Shown here: one piece after another, positions 11,590 through 21,562 of the stretch | Layout: each line of letters begins with the position of its first letter | Numbering within the stretch: the first letter of the stretch is position 1 | DNA from: JACKII01 sp963974445 | Lineage (GTDB): Bacteria; Pseudomonadota; Alphaproteobacteria; Bin95 | Length of the DNA: 21,621 nucleotides | Direction: 5' to 3' | Assembly (NCBI GenBank): GCA_963974445.1 | Contig: CAXBDI010000063.1 | Span: 1 to 21,621 of the forward strand | Notes under the pieces: generated by a model | Databases searched by the model: none | What the model saw: the letters and a program-made list of their open reading frames with translations, nothing else | What the model was told of the DNA's origin: nothing | Position numbers and translations under genes: made by a program

Positions 11590-13017
11590 TTAGGCTGCGT
11601 CAGCGGCCATTTTGCGGGCTTTCGCCATGACCTGATCCATCGGACCGACCATGTAGAACGCGGCTTCCGGCAGGTCGTCGTACTCGCCGTCGACAATGGC
11701 TTTGAAGCCCTTGACTGTTTCTTCCAATTCTACGAACTCGCCCGGCGTGCCGGTAAAGACCTCGGCGACGTGGAACGGCTGGCTGAGGAAGCGTTGCAGC
11801 TTGCGCGCGCGCGCCACGATCAGTTTCTGGTCTTCGGACAGTTCGTCCATGCCCAGAATGGCGATAATATCCTGCAGTGCCTTGTATTCCTGCAAGGTCT
11901 CCTGCACACGGCGCGCGGTCTGGTAGTGCTCGTCGCCGACGATGCGCGGATCCAGAATACGCGAGGTGGAGTCGAGCGGATCGACCGCCGGATAGATGCC
12001 CAGCTCGGCAATCGAACGCGACAGCACCGTGGTGGCGTCCAGATGGCTGAAGGTCGTGGCAGGCGCCGGGTCGGTCAAGTCATCGGCCGGCACGTAAACG
12101 GCCTGCACCGAGGTGATCGAGCCCTTGTTGGTCGAGGTAATCCGCTCCTGCAAGGCGCCCATGTCGGTGCCCAGCGTCGGCTGATAGCCCACCGCTGAGG
12201 GGATACGACCCAGCATGGCCGACACTTCCGAACCGGCTTGGGTAAAGCGGAAGATGTTGTCGACGAACAGCAGCACGTCCTGGCCTTCCTCGTCGCGGAA
12301 GTATTCCGCCTGGGTGAGGCCGGAGAGCGCGACGCGGGCGCGGGCGCCCGGTGGCTCGTTCATCTGGCCGTAAACCAGCGCCGCTTTCGAGTTGCCGCCT
12401 TCCAGGTCGATAACGCCGGACTCGATCATCTCGTAGTAGAGATCGTTGCCTTCGCGGGTCCGCTCACCGACGCCGGCGAACACGGAGTAGCCACCGTGGC
12501 CCTTGGCGATGTTGTTGATCAGCTCCATGATCAGCACGGTTTTGCCGACACCGGCGCCGCCGAACAGGCCGATTTTACCGCCCTTGGCGTAGGGGGTCAG
12601 CAGATCTACGACCTTAATGCCGGTGACCAACTGCTCGGTCTCCGTCGCCTGCTCGCTGAACGCGGGGGCAGAACGGTGAATCGGCGCGCGCTTGGCGGTG
12701 TTCACCGGCCCGCGATCGTCGATTGGGTCGCCGATCACGTTCATAATGCGCCCCAGCACTTCCGGGCCAACCGGCACGGTGATGGGCGAGCCGGTAGCCT
12801 CCGCCTCGTCATTGCGGGTCAGGCCCTCGGTGGTGTCCATCGCGATGGTGCGCACACTGTTCTCGCCCAGATGCTGTGCCACCTCCAGCACCAGCAAGGA
12901 GCCGTCACTGCGCTTGACATGCAGAGCATCGAGAATCGACGGGATCTCGCCATCGAATTGTACGTCCACGACCGCGCCCATCACCTGGGTGATCCGGCCG
13001 ACAGCGTTTTTCGCCAT
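11590..13017 (-). CDS. atpD: ATP synthase F1 subunit beta
   Basis: The catalytic beta subunit of F1, 475 residues, the usual length. The Walker A loop GGAGVGKT is at 153-160 with Lys159, followed by GQMNEPPGAR, which carries the catalytic Glu, and the Walker B strand VLLFVDNIFR. These residues synthesise ATP at the beta-alpha interface. Start set at ATG 13017, nine bases after AAGGAG. An in-frame TTG three codons earlier directly abuts that ribosome site and cannot be served by it. The gene follows atpG after a 76-base spacer holding a short tandem repeat. Confidence 0.98.
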   Translation of the reverse strand: MAKNAVGRITQVMGAVVDVQFDGEIPSILDALHVKRSDGSLLVLEVAQHLGENSVRTIAMDTTEGLTRNDEAEATGSPITVPVGPEVLGRIMNVIGDPIDDRGPVNTAKRAPIHRSAPAFSEQATETEQLVTGIKVVDLLTPYAKGGKIGLFGGAGVGKTVLIMELINNIAKGHGGYSVFAGVGERTREGNDLYYEMIESGVIDLEGGNSKAALVYGQMNEPPGARARVALSGLTQAEYFRDEEGQDVLLFVDNIFRFTQAGSEVSAMLGRIPSAVGYQPTLGTDMGALQERITSTNKGSITSVQAVYVPADDLTDPAPATTFSHLDATTVLSRSIAELGIYPAVDPLDSTSRILDPRIVGDEHYQTARRVQETLQEYKALQDIIAILGMDELSEDQKLIVARARKLQRFLSQPFHVAEVFTGTPGEFVELEETVKGFKAIVDGEYDDLPEAAFYMVGPMDQVMAKARKMAADAA

Positions 13018-13056
13018 GGGGGTCAACTCCTTACCAAATACGGTCGATTACCGTGA

Positions 13057-13083
13057 CATATCCTATTGTGCCATATCCTGTTG
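13057..13083. repeat. Imperfect tandem repeat in the atpG-atpD spacer
   Basis: CATATCCTATTG (13057-13068) and CATATCCTGTTG (13072-13083) match at 11 of 12 bases with a 15-base period. In the operon transcript they read CAAyAGGAUAUG, each with an AGGA core, shortly before the real atpD ribosome site. The function is unknown. Confidence 0.6.
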
Positions 13084-13093
13084 GTTATGACGA

Positions 13094-13978
13094 TTACAGT
13101 GCTTCCGCTCCAGAGATGATCTCGATCAACTCGTTGGTGATCATCGCCTGGCGGGTTCGGTTGTAGGTGAGCGTCAGGCCTTTGATGCGGTCGCCGGCAT
13201 TGCGGGTCGCGTTATCCATGGCCGCCATGCGGGCGCCGTGCTCGCTGGCTGCGTTCTCCAGCAGCGCGCGGTAGATTTGGATCGAGACGTTGCGCGGCAG
13301 CAAATCGGCCAGGATCTCCTCCTCGCTCGGCTCGTATTCGTAGACGGCGCCGCCCAGATCATCGTCATCTTCGCTGGCTTCCGGGATCGGAGCCGGGATT
13401 AGCTGCTGCGCCTGCACCTCGTTCGAGATCGCCGATTTGAACTTGGCGTAGATCAGGGTGCAGACGTCGAATTCGCCGGCGGCAAACATCTGGCGCAACC
13501 GGTCGGCGATGCCGTCGGCCTCGTCAAAGACGACGGCCTTGCGGCCAATGCCTTCGATGGTATCGATGATCAGCGGGCCATAGTCGCGGCGGATCGAATC
13601 CCGCCCCTTGCGGCCCACGCACAACACCTGCACGTCTTTGCCATCGGCCTGCAAGTCGCGGATCACCAGGCGGGCGCGGCGCGCCAGATTGGTGTTGAAG
13701 CCGCCGCAGAGCCCTCGGTCCGCCGTCGCCAGCACAACCAGATGCCGCTGGTCGCCGCCGGTGCCGGCCAAAAGCGGCGGTGCGCCCGGCGTTCCGCGCA
13801 CGCTGGCGCCGAGCGAGGCGAGCATCCGCTCCATCCGCTCCGCATAAGGGCGTGCCGCTTCCGCTTGCTCTTGCGCGCGGCGCAGCTTGGCCGCGGCTAC
13901 CATTTTCATGGCGGACGTGATCTTTTGCGTCGCCTTCACGCTGCCGATCCGGTCGCGCAGGTCCTTCAAGCTGGCCAT
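13094..13978 (-). CDS. atpG: ATP synthase F1 subunit gamma
   Basis: The 294-residue gamma subunit, the central rotating shaft of F1. The N-terminal helix MASLKDLRDRIGSVKATQKI and the following TSAMKMVAAAKLRRAQ are diagnostic, as is the C-terminal helix TYNRTRQAMITNELIEIISG, which inserts into the alpha3beta3 cavity. An acidic insert (EASEDDDDLGGAVYEYEPSE, residues about 190-210) sits in the Rossmann-like domain; inserts here are common in alphaproteobacteria. The start ATG follows GGAGAG. It lies 48 bases after atpA. Confidence 0.98.
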   Translation of the reverse strand: MASLKDLRDRIGSVKATQKITSAMKMVAAAKLRRAQEQAEAARPYAERMERMLASLGASVRGTPGAPPLLAGTGGDQRHLVVLATADRGLCGGFNTNLARRARLVIRDLQADGKDVQVLCVGRKGRDSIRRDYGPLIIDTIEGIGRKAVVFDEADGIADRLRQMFAAGEFDVCTLIYAKFKSAISNEVQAQQLIPAPIPEASEDDDDLGGAVYEYEPSEEEILADLLPRNVSIQIYRALLENAASEHGARMAAMDNATRNAGDRIKGLTLTYNRTRQAMITNELIEIISGAEAL

Positions 13979-14026
13979 ATTGCCGTTCTCTCCGCTTCTG
14001 CTTTATCGCCTATCGCTCGAGAGACT

Positions 14027-15555
<1,529 letters not shown>

Positions 15556-15556
<1 letters not shown>

Positions 15557-16116
15557 CACTGGACCCCTTTCATGGCAGACTGGAGACGCTGCAGCTTGGT
15601 GCGCAGCGAGCTATCATACATACGCGAGCCGAGCTGAACCACCAGGCCGCCCAGCAAGGATTGATCGACATGGGCCTCTAGCGAGACCTTGGCGCCGGCG
15701 ACTTCGCGCAATGCGGTTTCCAGCCGGGAAATCTGATCGTCGGTGAGGGCGTGCGCCGCGGTGACCTTCGCCTGAACCTCGCCCCGGCGCGTCGCCAGGA
15801 TGGAGAGATACGACTCGATCATCTCGCCGATGGCGAACAGACGGCGGTTGCGCGCGACCAAACGCAGAAAATTGCCGGTGAGCTTATGGCAGCCGGACTT
15901 CTCGGCAATCGCCTCAATGGCGTTTTCCTGATCTTCGCTCTTGATCACGGGCGAACGGACGAGGCGTCGCAAGTCTTCGCTCTCGGCCAGCAAAGTCTTC
16001 AGCGCACGCAGGTCTTCTGCGACCTGATCGAGGGCCTTCGCTTCATCCGCAAGCTCATACAAAGCGCCGGCATAGCGCTCCGCAAGTCCGGAAGACGGTC
16101 CAGTACTGGTTGCCAC
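15556..16116 (-). CDS. atpH: ATP synthase F1 subunit delta
   Basis: The 186-residue delta subunit (OSCP homologue), which ties the top of F1 to the peripheral stalk. The N-terminal GLAERYAGALYELADEAKAL (about 10-29) and the C-terminal SLLGGLVVQLGSRMYDSSLRTKL (about 152-174) are the family signatures. It is the first gene of the operon. The start codon appears to be GTG at 16116, ten bases after a GAGG ribosome site; I see no better ATG. F0 genes are absent from the window, so the F1 and F0 sectors are split into separate loci, as is usual in many alphaproteobacteria. Confidence 0.96.
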
Positions 16117-16169
16117 GGTCGGAAAACCTCACGGCCGAAGTAACGGGAATTCGATGCGCCTTAGCCCTT

Positions 16170-16191
16170 GCGCGCCAATAGCGCGCGCCAA
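16170..16191. repeat. Tandem 9-bp direct repeat in the priA-atpH spacer
   Basis: GCGCGCCAA occurs at 16170-16178 and again at 16183-16191 with a 4-base gap, so the copies are 13 bases apart. Read on the minus strand, TTGGCGCGC repeats 54-75 bases upstream of the atpH start. It could be a pair of protein half-sites or chance in GC-rich DNA. The rest of the 208-base spacer shows no clear promoter or terminator, so priA and atpHAGDC may be co-transcribed. Confidence 0.5.
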
Positions 16192-16324
16192 ACCGCCGTT
16201 CAGGACGCGGTTCCGTCCGAACACGGTGGTGACTAGCACACGCCTTGCGCCTGTGGCGAGCCCTCCGAACGCCTTACGCGACATCTGGACGCTTTCGTCG
16301 CGCCTGTCGCGGCGGCCGATGGCG

Positions 16325-18553
16325 TCAGAGGAAGTTGTAGGGATCGACATCGACGGCGAGGCGAACGCTACCCGCCGGCTTTGCGTCGGCCAGCCAGCTC
16401 CGCAAGACCGCCGGCACATTCACCGAGCGTTTGGCGTGCAGCAGCAGCCGCACCCGGTGCCGGCCCCGGATCAGCGCCAGCGGTGCGGGAGCGGGGCCGA
16501 GCACGCGGACGTCATCGCCGAACGGTGCTGTGGCCGCCAGTTTCTGTGCGAATGTCATGGCGAGGCTGAGGTCGTTGGCCGAAACAATGACTGCCGCCAG
16601 CCGGCCATAGGGCGGCATCCCCGCATCCTGCCTCGCCGCTTGCTCCGCCCGGTAAAAGGCGTCGCGGTCGCCGGCGACCAGCGCTTGTAGCACCGGTTGC
16701 TCTGGCTCGGCGGTTTGCAGGATCACCCGTCCGGGCCTCTCCGCCCGTCCGGCTCTGCCTGCCACCTGGGTCAGAAGCTGGAAGGTACGCTCCGCCGCAC
16801 GCAGATCGCCGCCGGCGAGGCCCAAATCCGCATCGACGACGCCGACGACCGTCAGCATCGGGAAGTGATGGCCTTTGGCGATCAATTGCGTGCCGACGAT
16901 CAGATCGACCTCGTGCCGGGCGATGGAATCGATCAACTCCCGCACCGCCTGCGGCCCGTGCAGCAGGTCGGATGACATCACCGCCAACCGAGCCTCCGGC
17001 CAGCGCTCCGCCACTTCCTCGGCGATTCGTTCGACGCCGGGCCCGCAGGCGGCAAGGCTTTCAGTGGCGTTGCAGGTGGGACAGGCGGCGGGCACCCGCT
17101 CCTGATGGCCGCAATGGTGGCATTGCAGGCGGCCAGTGTAGCGGTGCTCCACCAGCCAGGCGCTGCATTGCGGGCAGGCAAAGCGGTGGCCGCACGTGCG
17201 GCAGAGCGTTAACGGCGCATAGCCGCGGCGGTTGAGGAACAGCAGCGCCTGCTCCCCCTCCGCCAGCGCCTGGGTCACCGCATCGGCGAGCGGCGGCGCC
17301 AGCCATTGGTTGCGCGGCGGCGGCGTTTGGATCAGGTCGCAAATTTCGACGCTCGGCATGCTGGCGCCGCCATGGCGTTGCGGCAGCGACAGACGGTTGA
17401 AGCGCCCGCGCTCGATATTGGCGACGGTCTCCAGCGACGGGGTGGCGGAGGCGAGGCAGATCGGCACGCCCTCCATCTGTGCGCGCACAATGGCGATGTC
17501 GCGAGCGTGGTAGCGCACGCCGTCCTCCTGCTTGAACGCCTGGTCGTGCTCTTCGTCGACGACAATCAGGCGCAGGTCGCGGAACGGCAGGAACAGGGCG
17601 GAGCGCGCGCCGACGACGATTCGCGCGGAGCCTTCCGCCACCCAGCGCCAAGTGCGACGGCGGGCCGGCGGGCTGATCTCCGAATGCCAGGCGGTGGGAT
17701 AGACGCCGAAGCGCTGCCGGAACCGGTCGAGCCACTGCGCCGTCAACGCGATCTCCGGCAACAGCACCAGCACCTGGCCGCCGGCGTCGAGGGCGGCGGC
17801 AATGGCCTCGAAATACACCTCGGTCTTGCCGGAGCCGGTGACGCCGTCCAGCACGTCTACCTGAAAGGCTCTCGCCTGCACCGCCTGGATCAGATGAGTT
17901 GCCGCCTGTTGTTGCGCGTGGGAGAGCGCCGGACCGGGCAGGGCGGTATCGGGGGCAGGGGGCCTCTCTGGCTGCAGCGACACCCGCTGCAAAAGTCCAA
18001 CGTCGGCCATGGCACGGACCACAGCGGCGCTGGTGTCAGCGGCGGCGGCCAGAGCATTGGCGGCTAGCGGTTCATCCTGAGCCGCGGCTAGCACACGGGC
18101 TCGGGCGGCAGTGACGCGCACATCTTCAGGAGGCTCGCCGGGTGCAGCGCGGTAGGCGACCCGCGGCGCGTCGGCCTGCTGAATCGCCGGCAGGTGTACG
18201 GCCATGCGCAAAACCGCCCCGTGCGGCGCCAGGGTGTAGGCCGCGACCCAATCCACCAGCCGGCGCAACGGCCCGCGCATGCGCGGCGCGTTGATGCGGC
18301 TCGCGACCGGCTTGAGCTTCGCCGGATCGACTTTTGCGGCCGCATCCGCCTCGCCCGCATCCCAGACGACGCCGACCAGCACGCGCTTGCCCAGCGGCGC
18401 CTCAACCCAATCGCCCGGCGCCAGGGCTAGACCATCGGGCACTGCATAGGTTAAGGGGCCTGCGAACGGCAGGTTCGAGGGCAGGCCGACACGCACGGTC
18501 TGGACCTCGTCCAGCAGTGCGACCGAACCCGGCCTAGTGCAATGCTCACGCAT
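16325..18553 (-). CDS. priA: Primosomal replication restart helicase PriA
   Basis: PriA recognises stalled or repaired forks and reloads the replisome as a 3'-to-5' superfamily 2 DNA helicase. The 742-residue frame holds the N-terminal DNA-binding domain (VGLPSNLPFAGPLTYAVPDG), Walker A GVTGSGKT at 237-244, DEEH at 333-336, and a zinc module with eight cysteines at 451, 454, 460, 463, 478, 481, 491 and 494. Helicase motifs V and VI follow (GTQLIAKGHHFP, QVAGRAGRAERPG). The start is uncertain: ATG 18553 has AAAGG directly against it, too close to work. A GTG at 18496, eight bases after GAGG, begins nearer the conserved sequence and would give 723 residues. It lies upstream of atpH on the same strand and diverges from tal. 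Confidence 0.96.
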   Translation of the reverse strand: MREHCTRPGSVALLDEVQTVRVGLPSNLPFAGPLTYAVPDGLALAPGDWVEAPLGKRVLVGVVWDAGEADAAAKVDPAKLKPVASRINAPRMRGPLRRLVDWVAAYTLAPHGAVLRMAVHLPAIQQADAPRVAYRAAPGEPPEDVRVTAARARVLAAAQDEPLAANALAAAADTSAAVVRAMADVGLLQRVSLQPERPPAPDTALPGPALSHAQQQAATHLIQAVQARAFQVDVLDGVTGSGKTEVYFEAIAAALDAGGQVLVLLPEIALTAQWLDRFRQRFGVYPTAWHSEISPPARRRTWRWVAEGSARIVVGARSALFLPFRDLRLIVVDEEHDQAFKQEDGVRYHARDIAIVRAQMEGVPICLASATPSLETVANIERGRFNRLSLPQRHGGASMPSVEICDLIQTPPPRNQWLAPPLADAVTQALAEGEQALLFLNRRGYAPLTLCRTCGHRFACPQCSAWLVEHRYTGRLQCHHCGHQERVPAACPTCNATESLAACGPGVERIAEEVAERWPEARLAVMSSDLLHGPQAVRELIDSIARHEVDLIVGTQLIAKGHHFPMLTVVGVVDADLGLAGGDLRAAERTFQLLTQVAGRAGRAERPGRVILQTAEPEQPVLQALVAGDRDAFYRAEQAARQDAGMPPYGRLAAVIVSANDLSLAMTFAQKLAATAPFGDDVRVLGPAPAPLALIRGRHRVRLLLHAKRSVNVPAVLRSWLADAKPAGSVRLAVDVDPYNFL

Positions 18554-18600
18554 CCTTTAGACTGTTCCACAATAATTCGAAGCCAGCAGCCTACAGCGCC

Positions 18601-18614
18601 GACCGCCGGCGGTC
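18601..18614. promoter_or_regulatory. Perfect 14-bp palindrome between priA and tal
   Basis: GACCGCCGGCGGTC is its own reverse complement over all 14 bases. It lies 33 bases before the tal start and 47 bases from the priA ATG, inside the 94-base divergent promoter region. This is a good place for a dimeric regulator, though high GC raises the chance of coincidence. Confidence 0.45.
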
Positions 18615-18647
18615 ACGGGGCCAAGGCAAGACCGAGAGGCCGCGTCC

Positions 18648-19310
18648 ATGAAGTTCTTTGTCGATACCGCAGACCTAACCGAGATTCGCGATCTGGCGGA
18701 GACCGGGCTGCTGGACGGCGTCACCACCAACCCGTCGCTGATCGCCAAGTCGGGCGCCAGGATTCTGGACGTGATCGCCGAGATTTGCAGCATCGTCGAT
18801 GGCCCGGTCTCGGCGGAGGTCGCGGCGACCGACCACGCCACCATGCTGAAGGAAGGCCGTCGCCTGGCCAAAATCGCGCCGAACGTGGCGGTGAAGGTAC
18901 CGCTGACCGTCGATGGGCTGAAGACCTGCCGTGCGCTGGCGGAGGAGGGGACCATGGTCAACGTCACCCTCTGCTTTTCACCGTCGCAGGCGATTCTGGC
19001 GGCGAAGGCCGGGGCGACCTTCATCTCGCCCTTTGTCGGCCGTCTCGACGACCTCAGCCAGGATGGCATGGGCCTGATCTCGGATATCGTTCAAATCTAT
19101 CGCCAGTACGACGCCATCACGACCGAGGTGCTGGTCGCCTCTATCCGTCACCCGATCCATCTGGTCGAATCGGCCAAGATGGGCGCTCACGTCGCGACGC
19201 TGCCGCCGAATGTCATCCGCCAACTCTATAACCACCCCCTGACCGACAAGGGGCTGGATGCGTTTCTGAAAGACTGGGCCGCCACTGGCCAGTCGATCCT
19301 GGACCAATAA
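18648..19310 (+). CDS. tal: Transaldolase of the TalC/FSA family
   Basis: A 220-residue TalC-type (alpha/beta)8 barrel. Lys83 in NVAVKVPLT forms the Schiff base and Asp6 and TTNPS at 26-30 line the site. Two positions separate transaldolase from fructose-6-phosphate aldolase. Where E. coli FSA has Gln59 this protein has Glu57 (SAEV), and where FSA has Tyr131 it has Phe129 (SPFVGR), as in transaldolases. It therefore probably transfers dihydroxyacetone between sugar phosphates in the pentose phosphate pathway rather than acting as an FSA. The start is supported by GAGAGG nine bases upstream. It is first in a four-gene plus-strand block, divergent from priA. Confidence 0.92.
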   Translation: MKFFVDTADLTEIRDLAETGLLDGVTTNPSLIAKSGARILDVIAEICSIVDGPVSAEVAATDHATMLKEGRRLAKIAPNVAVKVPLTVDGLKTCRALAEEGTMVNVTLCFSPSQAILAAKAGATFISPFVGRLDDLSQDGMGLISDIVQIYRQYDAITTEVLVASIRHPIHLVESAKMGAHVATLPPNVIRQLYNHPLTDKGLDAFLKDWAATGQSILDQ

Positions 19311-19326
19311 GCCAGAGCGTTTGCCT

Positions 19327-20085
19327 ATGTCCCGCCAAGGCCCGACATCTGCCCCGAAACGCCGCCGGCTGCCGCCCGCCGAGGCGCTGTCCGCGGATGC
19401 GGTGGCGGCGTGGCTGCGCCAGCACCCGGACTTTCTGGCGGAGAACCCGGAGTTGCTGTTCGCACTGACCCCGCCGGACCAGCGGGCCGGGCAGCCGGTG
19501 GCGGATTTTCAGCGGTTCATGGTCGAACGCCAGCAGCGCGAGTTGAACAAGCTGAAGGAAAGCAGCCAGCAGTTACTGGCGGTCAGCCGGCAGAACAAGG
19601 CGGCGCAGCAAACCGTACACCGGGCTTTGTTGGCGCTGCTGTCGGCGCCGACCTTCGAGCGGGCCATCAATACGGTGACGGAAGACTGGGCGACCTACCT
19701 GGATCTGGACGTCGTAGTGCTGGGCATCGAAAGCACCGGCGATTCGGCACTTTCCGGCTTCAAGGCCGGCCTGACGCCGTTGTCGGCTGGCGAGGTAGAC
19801 AGCCGGCTGGGCCGGGGCAACGATGTCCGAGCCTTCCCGACGCTGGACCCGCCCGACCCGGCGCTGTTCGGCGAGGCGGCGCCCTTGGCCCGCTCTGCCG
19901 CCTGGTTGCGCCTGTCGATCCACGAAAGCGCACCGCCGGGTTTGCTGGGTTTGGGTTCACGCGAGATCGAGCGGTTTCACCCGCGCCAGAACACCGAGTT
20001 GTTGCGCTTTCTCGCCAGCGCCCTCAGCGCTACCATCCGGGCATGGTTAGACCTGCCGGACCCTCTGCACGTGATGCAGCGTTGA
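19327..20085 (+). CDS. DUF484 family protein
   Basis: A 252-residue cytoplasmic protein of the DUF484 family, recognised by AVAAWLRQHPDFLAENPELL (residues about 26-45) and its position directly before xerC, a neighbourhood also known in gammaproteobacteria. Residues about 64-98 (ERQQRELNKLKESSQQ and onward) look like a coiled coil. The rest resembles a GAF-type domain in layout (VVVLGIES ... SAAWLRLSIHES ... GLLGLGSREIERF). The biochemical role is unknown. Start taken at ATG 19327; a TTG two codons earlier is possible, and neither has a strong ribosome site, which fits coupling to tal 16 bases upstream. Its end overlaps the predicted xerC start by 43 bases. Confidence 0.9.
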   Translation: MSRQGPTSAPKRRRLPPAEALSADAVAAWLRQHPDFLAENPELLFALTPPDQRAGQPVADFQRFMVERQQRELNKLKESSQQLLAVSRQNKAAQQTVHRALLALLSAPTFERAINTVTEDWATYLDLDVVVLGIESTGDSALSGFKAGLTPLSAGEVDSRLGRGNDVRAFPTLDPPDPALFGEAAPLARSAAWLRLSIHESAPPGLLGLGSREIERFHPRQNTELLRFLASALSATIRAWLDLPDPLHVMQR

Positions 20086-20999
20086 CGCCCTATGCCGCCG
20101 ATTTGGCGGCAGCGGTGCAGGACTGGCGCGCCTGGATGCAGGGCGAGCGCCGGTTGGCGGAGCGCACGGTGGCGCTCTACACCGATCACTTCCGGCAGTT
20201 CGCCGCCTTCGTCGCCGATCATTTAGGGGCAGCGCCCGGCCTCTCCGATCTGGCGGCGCTGCGGATCGGTGACCTGCGCGCCTGGCAGGCCTCGCGGCTA
20301 CAGGTCGGACACGGCGCCGGCTCGCGGGCGATTGGCGTGACGACGCTGCGCAGTTTCGACCGGTTCTTGCAGCGCCGCGGCCTGGCCGGCATCGGCGCCC
20401 TGGCGGCATTGCGCTCGCCCAAGGTGGCGAAGCGAGCGCCGCGGCCGTTGGAGGTGCAGGATGCTTCCGCCATCGTCGACATGGCGAGGGAGAACGACGA
20501 GGTTTGGATCGGCTTGCGCGATCAGGCTCTGTTCACGATGCTCTATGGCTGCGGCCTGCGCATCGGCGAGGCTTTGGGCCTGGACCGAAGCGACTATCCG
20601 TTCGGCGACAGCATTCGCGTGCTGGGCAAGGGCCGCAAGCAACGGCTGGTGCCGGTTTTGCCGCTGGTCGAGCAGGCGGTGGCTGCTTATCTCGCGGCCT
20701 GCCCTTACGCCCTGGCGGGCAAGGACCCGCTGTTCGTGGGCGCCAAAGGCAAGCGGCTGAACCCCGCCATCGCGCAGAAGCGGATGCGGCAACTGCGGCC
20801 GTTGCTGGGGTTGGACGAGCGCGCCACTCCGCACGCGCTCCGCCACAGCTTTGCAACCCACCTGTTAAGCGCCGGTGGCGATCTGCGCACGATTCAGGAA
20901 TTGCTGGGCCATGCATCGCTCAGCACGACGCAACGCTATACGGAAGTCGATCAGGCGCGCTTGCTCGACGTCTACCGAAAGGCGCACCCCCGTGCCTGA
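20043..20999 (+). CDS. xerC: Tyrosine recombinase XerC
   Basis: XerC works with XerD at dif to resolve chromosome dimers before cell division. The 318-residue frame has the N-terminal SAM-like core-binding domain (about 16-120) and a complete catalytic set: Arg173 in YGCGLRIGEALGL, Lys196 in GKGRKQRLVP, His264 and Arg267 in PHALRHSFATHLL, His290 in LLGHASLSTTQRYT, and the nucleophile Tyr299. XerC is preferred over XerD or a phage integrase because DUF484 precedes it and nothing mobile surrounds it. Start ATG 20043 lies inside DUF484. A TTG at 20082, touching the DUF484 stop, would give a protein 13 residues shorter and cannot be excluded. Confidence 0.93.
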   Translation: MVRPAGPSARDAALTPYAADLAAAVQDWRAWMQGERRLAERTVALYTDHFRQFAAFVADHLGAAPGLSDLAALRIGDLRAWQASRLQVGHGAGSRAIGVTTLRSFDRFLQRRGLAGIGALAALRSPKVAKRAPRPLEVQDASAIVDMARENDEVWIGLRDQALFTMLYGCGLRIGEALGLDRSDYPFGDSIRVLGKGRKQRLVPVLPLVEQAVAAYLAACPYALAGKDPLFVGAKGKRLNPAIAQKRMRQLRPLLGLDERATPHALRHSFATHLLSAGGDLRTIQELLGHASLSTTQRYTEVDQARLLDVYRKAHPRA

Positions 21000-21522
21000 C
21001 AGTGCAACGCCGCCGGTCGTTATGATTCGCGATATGACGGACGCCGACGCCGACGCGGTGCTGGCCATCTATGCGGAGGGGATCGCCACTGGACACGCGA
21101 CTTTCGAGCACGAGTTGCCGACATGGGAGCGGTTCTCCGCCAGCCGCCACAAGGCGCCACGGCTGGTGGCGGAGGTCGGCGGCGCGGTGGTCGGGTGGGC
21201 CGCGTTCTCGCCGGTATCGTCGCGGCCGGCCTACAAAGGTGTGGCGGAGCACTCGGTCTATGTCAGCGCCGCGGCGCGTGGACAGGGTGTCGGCCATCTG
21301 CTGCTATCGACGTTTCTGGAAGAGGCTGCCGCTTCCGGATTCTGGATGGTCGAGAGCCGTATTTTTCCAGAGAATCTGGCGAGTCTCTCCCTGCACTTCG
21401 CCTGCGGCTTCCGCGTCGTCGGCCGGCGCAAGCGCATGGGCCGGATGACCTATGGGCCGGCGCAAGGCCAATGGCGCGACTGCATCCTGGTGGAATGGCG
21501 CAAGCGCGATGAGGCAGAATGA
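20992..21522 (+). CDS. GNAT acetyltransferase, phosphinothricin N-acetyltransferase-like
   Basis: A 176-residue GNAT-fold N-acetyltransferase that should move an acetyl group from acetyl-CoA to an amine. The acetyl-CoA pyrophosphate loop is ARGQGVG at 95-101. IRDMTDADADAVLAIYAEGI, ATFEHELPTW and HSVYVSAAARGQGVGHLL are typical of the phosphinothricin and methionine-sulfone/sulfoximine acetyltransferase group, whose members often act on amino-acid analogues or L-amino acids. The real substrate is not known. Start taken at GTG 20992, nine bases after AAAGG, overlapping the end of xerC by 8 bases; the next in-frame ATG at 21022 has no ribosome site. It is the last gene of the tal-DUF484-xerC block. 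Confidence 0.87.
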   Translation: MPDSATPPVVMIRDMTDADADAVLAIYAEGIATGHATFEHELPTWERFSASRHKAPRLVAEVGGAVVGWAAFSPVSSRPAYKGVAEHSVYVSAAARGQGVGHLLLSTFLEEAAASGFWMVESRIFPENLASLSLHFACGFRVVGRRKRMGRMTYGPAQGQWRDCILVEWRKRDEAE

Positions 21523-21562
21523 ACCCCTTCCTTCACCCTTGCCGGGAACGGTAGGCGTCGCT

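Noticed and set aside
20043..20999. Tyrosine recombinase as a sign of an integrated mobile element
   Set aside because: No attachment-site repeats, tRNA or phage genes are nearby, and the DUF484-xerC pairing marks it as the housekeeping dimer-resolution enzyme.
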